Source: Oscillospiraceae bacterium | GTDB taxonomy: Bacteria > Bacillota > Clostridia > UMGS1840 > HGM11507 | DNA length: 47,953 nucleotides | NCBI GenBank assembly: GCA_015068665.1 | Contig: SVKB01000018.1 | Location: 1-47,953 of the forward strand | Direction of reading: 5' to 3' | In this document: piece by piece, positions 16,457 through 24,744 of the stretch | Numbering within the stretch: the first letter of the stretch is position 1 | How the letters are laid out: each line of letters begins with the position of its first letter | The notes under the pieces: model-generated | What the model was told of the DNA's origin: nothing | What the model saw: only the letters and a program-made list of their open reading frames with translations | Database searches by the model: none | Made by a program: the position numbers and the translations under genes

Positions 16457-19060
16457 ATGAAAAAAATATCAGGTATAAGCAGACTTTTAATGCTTGTTCT
16501 TGCTTTGTCGGTTATATCTTCATCCTTTTTGGTATATGCTGATGAAAAACCTTCCGTTTTAGACAGGCATATATATGAGAGTGTATACTTGGGAGAACCT
16601 CTTACCCGTGAAGATATTCTTCACTGTGCATACAGTGTTGTAGACGGTAAGCAGATGATGTATACAACACTTGCCTCCCGTCCTACTGCAACATTTATTG
16701 CATATAATCTTACCGATAAAAAACTTGATTTTTCCACTCCGCTTCAGATTTCTCCGGCATTTGCCACAAAAACCTCATGGAGTCACAGAATAGGTAAAGA
16801 CGGATGCATCTATCTTGTTCCTCACGGTTATATTTCACTTTTTAAATATGACCCTGTTGCAAGAAAAATGTATGACAGCGGTTCAATAGTTGAAGGACTT
16901 CACGCAGCTTATGCAGTATGTTTTGATGATGAAGGAAATATTTTTTACGGCGGTGTTCCAACTGCTAAAGTATATATGTATAACAGTAAACTGGAACTTG
17001 TGAAAGAGTTCGGTCCCGTATTCCCGGGCGAAAGCTATGTTATGAGTATGGGGTGTTATAACGGTAAGCTTTATGCCGGCGGTCAGGATGAAGAAACTCA
17101 TTTTAAATCAATAGATATAAAAACAGGTGAAATCAAAGAAATAGAATCACCGCTTATTAAGTATGGTGTTGAAGACAAAATTTCATCATATTATATGATG
17201 GACCAGATGGATAATCTTCTTTTTTGTACAGTTAAATTGCAGTCAGGCAAATATAGTCTGTTTATCTTTGATGTCAAAAAGGAAGAATGGGTATTTTATC
17301 ACAAAAGAGCATACGGGCACTATATGGCACCGGTAAAAGACGGACTTACATACTTTATAGGAAGCTATGATGTTGAAAGCACAAAGGTGGACGATGTTGG
17401 ACTTTTATCTTTAAATCTTGAAAATTTTGAAGTTAAAGATACAGGTGTAAGATACTACGGAAATATTATAGGTTCAGCATGGATGGAAATAAAAGATGAT
17501 CCCGAACTTCCGGGAGAATCCCTTGTATTTTTCTCCCGTTCGGATAATAAAATGATAGCCCTTAATTTAGAAACCAAAAAAACAAAGCTTCTTGATTATG
17601 AGCTTCCTGCTGTCGGTGTAACCATTCAGGATATTGAAACAGGTATTGACGGCACATTGCTGATGGGTTCTTATATGGGGGATGAAATGGTAGTATATAA
17701 TCCTACTACCGGTGAAAAAACAAGATATGCTTCAACTCAGACAGAGTCAATTAAAAGATACGGTGACATTGCCTACGCAGGTTGTTATACCCAGGGCGTT
17801 ATGTATAAATATGATTTAACAAAACCGCCTTCGGCTAATAATCCCGAAGTATTAAGCAATCTCTCTAAATACCATCAGGAAAGAATATTCGACTTTGAAG
17901 TTTTAGATGATTGTATAGTTATGGGTACATATCCGAACAAAGGTTATACAAACGGTGGACTTGCGATATACGATTATAAAACAAAAGAAACAATTCTTTA
18001 CGATGATGTTTCTCCGGGGCAGAGTGTTGAAGGAGTTGCGTATAAAGACGGATACATATACGGCTGTACATCAATTTATATAAATGCCAATCCTATACCA
18101 ACCGATGAAGCGTGTGTATTTAAATTTGATATGGCAACTAAAAAGGTTGTAAAAAGAACCTGCCTTAAGTTAGACGGTATCTCTGAGAAGCTGACTTCAA
18201 TGGGTGACCTTGAAATAGGACCGGACGGTAATTTGTGGGGAGTATCCTCAGGAATTATTTTCTGCCTTGATCCTGAAACTTTGGATGTAATAAAATATGT
18301 TCAGGCGGACCCTGTATACCCAAGAAGAACAATGTCGAAAATTGCAGCAATGTATTGGGATGATAACGGATATCTTTATACCGTATGTAATGGATATTTT
18401 ATAATCCTTGATCCTGAAACAATGGAATTTAAACATACAAGACGTTCTATGCAGTATTTTGTTATAGGGGAAGACAACAATATCTATTATAACCACTGGA
18501 GCACAGAAGGTTCTCATTTTTCAAAATTTACAATTTCCGCCCTTAAAACAGATGAGGTAAAAAAAGTTCAGTCTGCACTAAGTGAAGGAATAGTATTGAA
18601 AAAAGGAAACAGCTTTGCAATAAACAACGGTAAACCTTCTGTATTCCCCGGAGAAATAAAGGAAGAAAACGGGGAATTGATGATTCCTATACGTTTTGTT
18701 TCCGAGGCAATCGGTGCAACAGTTGCATGGAGCAGTGTTCAGAATACTGCAGTTGTACGAACAAAGAAAACGGCCCTTAAAGTTACGGTGGGCGATGATG
18801 TTATGTATGTAAACGGTAAAGGTATTAAAATGGATAAACCGTTTGAACTGATTAACGGCACAAGTTATATATCCCTCGATTCTTTTGTAAAAGCATTTGA
18901 TATGAATTTATATACTGATGAAGACGGACTTATTGTTTTAACAAGTGCTGAAAAAACATTTACAGTTGATGAGAAGATTAAAGATAACATCCATTTGTAT
19001 ATGGATAAGGATGTTCCGTCTTTAAGCTCAGGTAATTATGTAAATAAGTTTATTGAATGA
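16457..19060 (+). CDS. Secreted beta-propeller-like protein with C-terminal stalk domain
   Basis: This 867-residue protein has a signal peptide (1-28, ending LVYA). Recurrent blades with text such as YDYKTKETILYDD and CLDPETLDVIKY are typical of PQQ/WD-like propellers. At residues ~724-833 is a copper amine oxidase N-terminal (PF07833) module, with LMIPIRFVSEAIGATVAWS and ISLDSFVKAF. The ATG at 16457 is preferred to 16451 because AAGGAG lies 8 bases ahead. It is probably an extracellular binding protein, as no catalytic motif was seen. It is a paralogue of the following gene over most of its length, and it overlaps or touches that gene's start. Confidence 0.8.
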   Translation: MKKISGISRLLMLVLALSVISSSFLVYADEKPSVLDRHIYESVYLGEPLTREDILHCAYSVVDGKQMMYTTLASRPTATFIAYNLTDKKLDFSTPLQISPAFATKTSWSHRIGKDGCIYLVPHGYISLFKYDPVARKMYDSGSIVEGLHAAYAVCFDDEGNIFYGGVPTAKVYMYNSKLELVKEFGPVFPGESYVMSMGCYNGKLYAGGQDEETHFKSIDIKTGEIKEIESPLIKYGVEDKISSYYMMDQMDNLLFCTVKLQSGKYSLFIFDVKKEEWVFYHKRAYGHYMAPVKDGLTYFIGSYDVESTKVDDVGLLSLNLENFEVKDTGVRYYGNIIGSAWMEIKDDPELPGESLVFFSRSDNKMIALNLETKKTKLLDYELPAVGVTIQDIETGIDGTLLMGSYMGDEMVVYNPTTGEKTRYASTQTESIKRYGDIAYAGCYTQGVMYKYDLTKPPSANNPEVLSNLSKYHQERIFDFEVLDDCIVMGTYPNKGYTNGGLAIYDYKTKETILYDDVSPGQSVEGVAYKDGYIYGCTSIYINANPIPTDEACVFKFDMATKKVVKRTCLKLDGISEKLTSMGDLEIGPDGNLWGVSSGIIFCLDPETLDVIKYVQADPVYPRRTMSKIAAMYWDDNGYLYTVCNGYFIILDPETMEFKHTRRSMQYFVIGEDNNIYYNHWSTEGSHFSKFTISALKTDEVKKVQSALSEGIVLKKGNSFAINNGKPSVFPGEIKEENGELMIPIRFVSEAIGATVAWSSVQNTAVVRTKKTALKVTVGDDVMYVNGKGIKMDKPFELINGTSYISLDSFVKAFDMNLYTDEDGLIVLTSAEKTFTVDEKIKDNIHLYMDKDVPSLSSGNYVNKFIE

Positions 19061-19070
19061 GGTAATTGGC

Positions 19071-21038
19071 GTGAGAACAGCAAATAATAGAATTGAATAT
19101 CTTGGTGATCCGGTTAGGACTACCTTTATTTTAGACTGTGTAAAGGGAGAAGAAAACGGAAAAGATGTCCTTTACTTTTCGGTAACAGGAAATCCGTCCA
19201 CTTTTGTTGTATATGATGTTAATGAAAAGAAAATGATAAGAACCATTGTTCACGAAAGCGACGATCCTGTTAAATGTATATGGTCTCAGGTGAAAGATAA
19301 AAAGGGCAATATATATACTGCTGATGCAGGTTTCCCGGCAGGGATTTTTAAATACGATATTAATACCCGTACTTTAAAACAGGTAGCGTTTTTGGGTGAT
19401 GAACACGGTGCGTATCATTTATCCTGCGACGAAGAAAATAATATATATTTCGGAACCGCTATGGGTGGAACAATTTGTAAATACGATGATATAACCGGTG
19501 AACTTACAAACTACGGAATGATTGCCGACGGCGAAAAATATGTTATGTCCAGTGTATATTACGGCGGCAAGCTTTATTGCGGCTCCCGCAGTGATAACCC
19601 TAAATTTTATTCATTTGACCCCAAAACCAAAGAGGTAGTATATATTGATTTTCCCGAAAGAATAAAAGGGAAGGTTAATGCGGTTTATTATATGACACTT
19701 ATTCGTCATTACACATTTGCAATAATGAAAATGAACGATGGAGTATATCTTACCACTTGCTATAATATAAAAGACAAAAAGTGGGAAAACATATATGAAC
19801 CGGGGCTTGGCGGTCAGCATTTAACAGAGGAGTTTGAAGGAAAGTCATACTTTGTCGGCGAGGATGGATATGTAAAAGGCATCAATCTTGATACACTTGA
19901 ATGTTTTGATACGGGAATAATGTATTACCATTTAGAAAAAGGTGATGACGGATTTGACTATGCAAACGGATTTATGAATGGTGGATTTTTCAAATTAAAA
20001 GACCAGGAAAAATATCCGGGATATACATATATAACCTCCAATTATGATAATAATTCTCTCGCTTATGTTAATTTTATAAAAAAGGAAACAGAGTTTGTAA
20101 ACGCTGGCTCCATCCTTTCGAATCCTATTCAGATAAAAGCTTTAACATCTACAGCTTCAGGGAATATCGTTATGGGCGGTTATATGTCAACAAAAGGTAT
20201 TTTGTACGATGTAGATAAAAATACTTTTGAAGAATTTTATTGCCGTCAGACCGAGGGGATGACAACAGTTAAAGATAAAACATATTTTGGTGTGTATACA
20301 AGAGCATCAATATGGGAGTTTGACGAAAATAAACCTTTTGAAAAGGAAGTTAATCCGAAAACCATTTTCCAGGTTGGCGACCATCAGGATAGACCTTTTG
20401 CAATGTGTTCGGGAAAAGATAATCTTATAATCGGCACAATTCCCGATTACTATGAGCTTGGCGGTTCTCTTTGTGTTTATAATCCTGATACCAAAGAAAA
20501 AAAGATGTGGCGTAATCTTATAAAAAATCAGAGTATAACAGGGGTATGTGAGAGAAACGGAATTATTTATGCTTCAACCGGTATATGGGGCGGTCTCAGC
20601 ACCTCACCTGTTGAAAAAGAAGCCAAAATATTTTCTTTTGATCCCGAAAAAGGTGAAATAATAAAAGAAGCTACCGTTAAATTTCCTTTTGAACACGGAG
20701 ATATACTGCATATCGGAGGTCTGATTTGCGATTCGGATAATAATCTATGGGCAGTAACCTCGGGAACGGTATTTAAATTTGACCCTGATACGCTGGAAGT
20801 AACCGATTATGTTAATATTTCGGGAATCAACTGGAACAGGAATATTACAGTGTGGAAACCTTTTTCACTTGTCGAAAAAGATGAATTTATCTATTCTAAT
20901 CCGGATGAGCAGCTTGTCAGAATAAATAAAAACACTCTTGAGGTTGAAAAATACAACATTCAGGCGTTTATGCTTGCAAAAGGAAAAGATAATAAAATTT
21001 ACTTTTGCGAAGGGGATTCGCTATATAGATGCGAGTAA
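19071..21038 (+). CDS. Leaderless beta-propeller-like protein, paralogue of the preceding gene
   Basis: This 655-residue protein is built of the same blades as its upstream neighbour; compare the FSFDPEKGEI, KYDDITGELTNYG and FKFDPDTLEVTDY types and the shared NLWAVTSG. It lacks both the signal peptide and the C-terminal stalk module. The GTG at 19071 has GAGGT 7 bases ahead; the frame is also open from a TTG at 19053 overlapping the previous gene, but that adds no leader. It may be cytoplasmic, or a secreted protein whose leader was lost after tandem duplication. Some relatives in glycan clusters are sugar-lyase-like propellers; nothing here proves activity. Confidence 0.75.
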   Translation: MRTANNRIEYLGDPVRTTFILDCVKGEENGKDVLYFSVTGNPSTFVVYDVNEKKMIRTIVHESDDPVKCIWSQVKDKKGNIYTADAGFPAGIFKYDINTRTLKQVAFLGDEHGAYHLSCDEENNIYFGTAMGGTICKYDDITGELTNYGMIADGEKYVMSSVYYGGKLYCGSRSDNPKFYSFDPKTKEVVYIDFPERIKGKVNAVYYMTLIRHYTFAIMKMNDGVYLTTCYNIKDKKWENIYEPGLGGQHLTEEFEGKSYFVGEDGYVKGINLDTLECFDTGIMYYHLEKGDDGFDYANGFMNGGFFKLKDQEKYPGYTYITSNYDNNSLAYVNFIKKETEFVNAGSILSNPIQIKALTSTASGNIVMGGYMSTKGILYDVDKNTFEEFYCRQTEGMTTVKDKTYFGVYTRASIWEFDENKPFEKEVNPKTIFQVGDHQDRPFAMCSGKDNLIIGTIPDYYELGGSLCVYNPDTKEKKMWRNLIKNQSITGVCERNGIIYASTGIWGGLSTSPVEKEAKIFSFDPEKGEIIKEATVKFPFEHGDILHIGGLICDSDNNLWAVTSGTVFKFDPDTLEVTDYVNISGINWNRNITVWKPFSLVEKDEFIYSNPDEQLVRINKNTLEVEKYNIQAFMLAKGKDNKIYFCEGDSLYRCE

Positions 21039-21169
21039 TAAAAATTGCTTTTCAAAAATAAAATGAATGAATATTCCACTTAAATGAATAATATATCCAT
21101 TGAATGTTATGTAAATTTGTTTTAAAATAAAAAACACAATATTTACATATATAAAAGGGAGGAAGAAAA

Positions 21170-24106
21170 ATGAAAAGAATTATTTCAATTTTCACTGTTC
21201 TGGCGATACTGATACTTTCAATGAGTGCGATGACGGTTAGCGTATTTGCGGAAGGAACAGGTACGGAGGACGATCCCTATATCGTTACCGATGCGGCAGG
21301 ATTTTTAGCTATGCAATCCGGTGCCCTTGGTACATGGTATGAATTGGGTGCCGATGTTGATCTGGGTGAAAATTACACACCTTTTGTTTTTAAAGGTAAC
21401 TTAAAGGGTGGAACTAAAGCAGACGGAAGTAAATATACTGTTACTTACAGTGTTTCAGAAACAAACCGATATGCGGGGCTTTTTACCCAAATGTACGGTA
21501 AAGTTTCAAATCTTTCTGTAAAATCTACTGCTACTGATGCTCGTCTGGTTGGTGCCATTGCCGGCGAACTGCTTGAAAATGCACAGATTGATAACTGTGT
21601 ATGTGAAGTCGATTTGACTACCACAGAAAGTATTGTAGGTGGTATTGCAGGTCAGATGAGACAGGGAGCAGTTGTAAAAAACTGTGTTGTAAGCGGAACT
21701 ATTCATGGTACTTTGGGTTATGTCGGCGGTATTATAGGCCAGGCTACCACAGGTGGAACTATTGAAAACTGTGTTGTTACAACAAATACCACCATAACAT
21801 CTGGTGGCAAACATGTTGGAGGTATTATCGGTAGTGCATCGGCAGCGGTGACAGTGACAAACTGTAAGAATGGTGCAAACATTACTTCTACAATTTCCCA
21901 TCTTGGTGGTATTGTTGGTTATGCTGTAGGAATTACTGTTTCTAAATGTGTTAATACAGGTAGAATTGAAGGTACTACTTATGTTTCCGGTATTGCCGCT
22001 GATTTAAGAGGAAACTGTACAATTGAAAACTGCCTTAATGCAGGGGAAGTTGTATCTCCCGTAGCATCAGGTCTTTCAGCAGGTATTATAGCATCAGCGA
22101 CAAATACAACAGATGTTGCAAGATATTGTATAAACAGTGGTGTTATCACAGGCAAACAGCTTTATAGAATGCCTGTTGGTACTTATAGCAACAAAGGTAC
22201 AATGATTGATTGTTATTATGTTACTCCCGAAACAGCTTTTACCGCTTTATACTCAGGGGAAACAGAAATATCGGATGTTGACTGGTATACAATGATTACA
22301 AATAATACCTTGCCAACAGGAATCTCATCATTAGTATGGGAATATGTTCCTGTATCAGAAAACAACTCCTACGCACTTCCTCAGCTTATAGGTAATAACT
22401 GTAATGATGTAGTATATACAATAGATGTTGAAGTGGATACTGTAAATTATGGTGGAGGAAACGGAAGTATTGATTTACCATACATTATAAACAATGCGAC
22501 TCACTTGGCAAATATAAGTTTAAATCCTTCAGCGTATTTTAAACTTAACAGTGATATTACAGTAACAACCCCTGTTGCTGATTTTGCAGGAGATTTTAAC
22601 GGGAATAATAAAACTGTTACTCTTGCTATCGAAACTTCAGCAAATAACGTAGGTATGTTTGCAACTATAACCGGAGACGCAAAAATTTACGACCTTACCT
22701 TAACAGGTTCAGTTACAGGTGGAACAAATGTTGGTTCAGTTGCAGGGATTGCTTCCGGTACAACTACAAATTCAAAAATAGAAAACGTTATAAATAATGC
22801 CGATGTCAGCGGTAGTTCAAATGTAGGCGGAATTATTGGTCATGTTAATACATCTTCTCCGGCAGGAAAAACTACTGTTGAAAACTGTCACAATTACGGT
22901 GTGTTATCATCAACTTTAGGTGCTGCAGGCGGTATTGTGGCATTAAGTAACGGTCCGGTTATAAAATGCTCAAATAACGCTGATGTAACAGGTTATACAC
23001 AGGTCGGCGGCATCTCCGGATTTGCATATAGTTATATTTCCAAGTCTTATAATACAGGCAAAATTACCGCAACAAGAACAGGCCACAGCAATACTTTGTG
23101 CGGTGGTATTGCCGGTGGTGTAAGAAGTGCTAATGCATATATAGATATTTGTTATAATACAGGTTCGGTTGTCAGTGATTGCGCAAATGGTATTGCATCA
23201 GGAAGTACACATGCATCAGGTGCCATAGTTATTACCAACAGTTTTAACTTAGGAGCGGTAGTAAGAGCAGATGGAACTCAGCCTGTATATACCAAGTTAT
23301 CAGATGCATGGACAACATCAATAACAAATGTTTATTATCTTACAAAAGAAGCATACGATGATTCGGATGTAAATACAACGAATATCAATAATATCAGCAA
23401 TGCGACAAATCTTAATATCACAGGCTACACAAATGGTGGAGCATATCCTGTTATTACAGATAATAAGCAGAGTACTTTAAATACATTTATTGCTTTGACT
23501 TTTGAAACAACTGAAAACGGAACGGTTAAGTTTTCCGATATGGCAGTTAAAAACTATTATATCAAAGCAGGCGAAACTCATACATTGATAGTTTCTCCCG
23601 AATACGGATATATGTCTGATGTAACTGTTAATGATAATGCTCTTTTAGAAGATTCCATAACAACTGAAAGTTTAGCTTTATCGCCGTTTGTTACAGATAC
23701 GGATATTGTTGTTGCGTTTAACGAAAGACCTGCAACAGATGCTGCTGAACTTCAGATTACTACTCCGATTTCCGTATTTGTGCCGGAAACTGTAACCGAA
23801 GGAAATGAATACACAATCAAAAATCAGGATGGCGATTTCACAGTAGAAGCCGGTAAAGTATACGGCGCAACCTTCTCGAAAATAAGCGGCTATTTCGGAT
23901 GGGATATTGTAGAATTCGGTGTTTATGCAAACGACGAAAAATATCCGTCTGAATTGGAGCTTACAGATAAGGGCTCATACGGTATCGTATTTGAAGGATT
24001 AACAGAAAATATTACCGTAAAACCATACGTAATATATCAGAATACTAAAGTTCCCGAAGTGGTTATAACTGTTTATGGCACTGAGGCCACATTGGAAGTA
24101 GAGTAA
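21170..24106 (+). CDS. Secreted GLUG-repeat protein
   Basis: This 978-residue protein has a signal peptide (1-27, ending SVFA), then GTEDDPYIVTDAAGFLAM, the usual lead-in of a GLUG beta-helix. Many repeats follow, with GGIIG, GGIAG, IENCVV and CYNTG. A second lead-in, GNGSIDLPYIINNATHLANI near residue 430, starts a second repeat block. The last ~200 residues look like beta-sandwich modules. There is no SLH domain and no sorting motif, so attachment is unclear. The ATG follows GGGAGGAAG. A 130-base AT-rich gap before it holds no clear promoter or terminator. Confidence 0.85.
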   Translation: MKRIISIFTVLAILILSMSAMTVSVFAEGTGTEDDPYIVTDAAGFLAMQSGALGTWYELGADVDLGENYTPFVFKGNLKGGTKADGSKYTVTYSVSETNRYAGLFTQMYGKVSNLSVKSTATDARLVGAIAGELLENAQIDNCVCEVDLTTTESIVGGIAGQMRQGAVVKNCVVSGTIHGTLGYVGGIIGQATTGGTIENCVVTTNTTITSGGKHVGGIIGSASAAVTVTNCKNGANITSTISHLGGIVGYAVGITVSKCVNTGRIEGTTYVSGIAADLRGNCTIENCLNAGEVVSPVASGLSAGIIASATNTTDVARYCINSGVITGKQLYRMPVGTYSNKGTMIDCYYVTPETAFTALYSGETEISDVDWYTMITNNTLPTGISSLVWEYVPVSENNSYALPQLIGNNCNDVVYTIDVEVDTVNYGGGNGSIDLPYIINNATHLANISLNPSAYFKLNSDITVTTPVADFAGDFNGNNKTVTLAIETSANNVGMFATITGDAKIYDLTLTGSVTGGTNVGSVAGIASGTTTNSKIENVINNADVSGSSNVGGIIGHVNTSSPAGKTTVENCHNYGVLSSTLGAAGGIVALSNGPVIKCSNNADVTGYTQVGGISGFAYSYISKSYNTGKITATRTGHSNTLCGGIAGGVRSANAYIDICYNTGSVVSDCANGIASGSTHASGAIVITNSFNLGAVVRADGTQPVYTKLSDAWTTSITNVYYLTKEAYDDSDVNTTNINNISNATNLNITGYTNGGAYPVITDNKQSTLNTFIALTFETTENGTVKFSDMAVKNYYIKAGETHTLIVSPEYGYMSDVTVNDNALLEDSITTESLALSPFVTDTDIVVAFNERPATDAAELQITTPISVFVPETVTEGNEYTIKNQDGDFTVEAGKVYGATFSKISGYFGWDIVEFGVYANDEKYPSELELTDKGSYGIVFEGLTENITVKPYVIYQNTKVPEVVITVYGTEATLEVE

Positions 24107-24120
24107 AGGAGGAGATAATT

Positions 24121-24264
24121 GTGAAAAATTATAAAAAACCTGAAATTGATTTTATAAAAGTAGTTAGCTCCGACATCATTGCTTCCACTAACGGACTTGC
24201 ATCGTGGATGGAAGGTAATGAGCTTACCGAGACAGGTGTTACTACATATATTCTGGAATCTTAA
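24121..24264 (+). CDS. 47-residue peptide at the end of the surface cluster
   Basis: GTG 24121 lies behind AAAGGAGGAG and opens a 47-codon frame closed by TAA at 24262-24264. The peptide begins MKNYKKPEIDFIKVVSSD, then IIASTNGLASWMEG, and ends TTYILES. Short peptides starting KxYxKPxIxxI...DVIxTS occur at the ends of secreted-protein operons in gut Clostridia; this statement is from memory. It has no signal peptide, no cysteine and no obvious cleavage motif. The strong ribosome binding site, the tight spacing after the GLUG gene (14 bases) and the terminator just after it all argue that it is a real gene. It could be a modified-peptide precursor, but no modifying enzyme is nearby. Confidence 0.65.
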   Translation: MKNYKKPEIDFIKVVSSDIIASTNGLASWMEGNELTETGVTTYILES

Positions 24265-24268
24265 TTAT

Positions 24269-24301
24269 AAAAGTCTTACAGTTTTTTGCTGTAGGACTTT
24301 T
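24269..24301 (+). terminator. Terminator of the surface cluster
   Basis: AAAAGTCTTACAG pairs with CTGTAGGACTTTT around TTTTTTG, with one G-U pair, 5 bases after the peptide stop codon. Confidence 0.75.
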
Positions 24302-24307
24302 AAATTG

Positions 24308-24336
24308 TTGCATTATTTGAAAAAATGTGATAAACT
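24308..24336 (+). promoter_or_regulatory. Predicted promoter of the cupin-GH20 genes
   Basis: TTGCAT (24308-24313) and TAAACT (24331-24336) are separated by 17 bases. The spacer contains TGAAAAAATGTGA, close to the spacer of the nagA promoter at 6173-6201. Confidence 0.5.
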
Positions 24337-24380
24337 AATGAAAAATGATTATAAACCGTTAAGTGAAAAGGGGTATTGAA

Positions 24381-24725
24381 ATGATAAAAAAAGCATCTGA
24401 ATTCAGTGTTGAAAACCGTGAAAATATGCGTGGCGGAGACGGGGTTGTTACCATTAAAGGATTTGTTACTCCGGAGGAGCTGAATAACAAGGGCAGATTG
24501 TTCGGAACTATAACTCTTAAACCGGGATGCGGTATAGGCTATCATATTCACGAAAATGACAGTGAGCTTTTTTATGTTTTAAAAGGAACTGCCGTTTATA
24601 ATGATAACGGTAAGGAAACCACACTTTCAAAAGGTGAGCTTGCGATTACACCAAAGGGCTCCGGTCATTCTGTTAAGAATGAAAGTGATGAAGATGTTGA
24701 GCTTATTGCATTAATAGTCTATTAA
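24381..24725 (+). CDS. Cupin-domain protein
   Basis: This 114-residue single-domain cupin shows the two conserved motifs: G(x)5HxH as GCGIGYHIHENDSELFYVLKG, taken in parts, with the acidic residue following, and the second motif PKGSGHSVKN. It could bind a metal through those histidines. The ATG at 24381 is used because AAAAGGGG lies 9 bases ahead; a GTG at 24363 overlaps that region. Small cupins beside glycosidase genes often help with sugar isomerisation or sensing, but the role here is not shown. It is 19 bases ahead of the GH20 gene and shares its promoter. Confidence 0.85.
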   Translation: MIKKASEFSVENRENMRGGDGVVTIKGFVTPEELNNKGRLFGTITLKPGCGIGYHIHENDSELFYVLKGTAVYNDNGKETTLSKGELAITPKGSGHSVKNESDEDVELIALIVY

Positions 24726-24744
24726 GACTGATTGGAGGAATACT

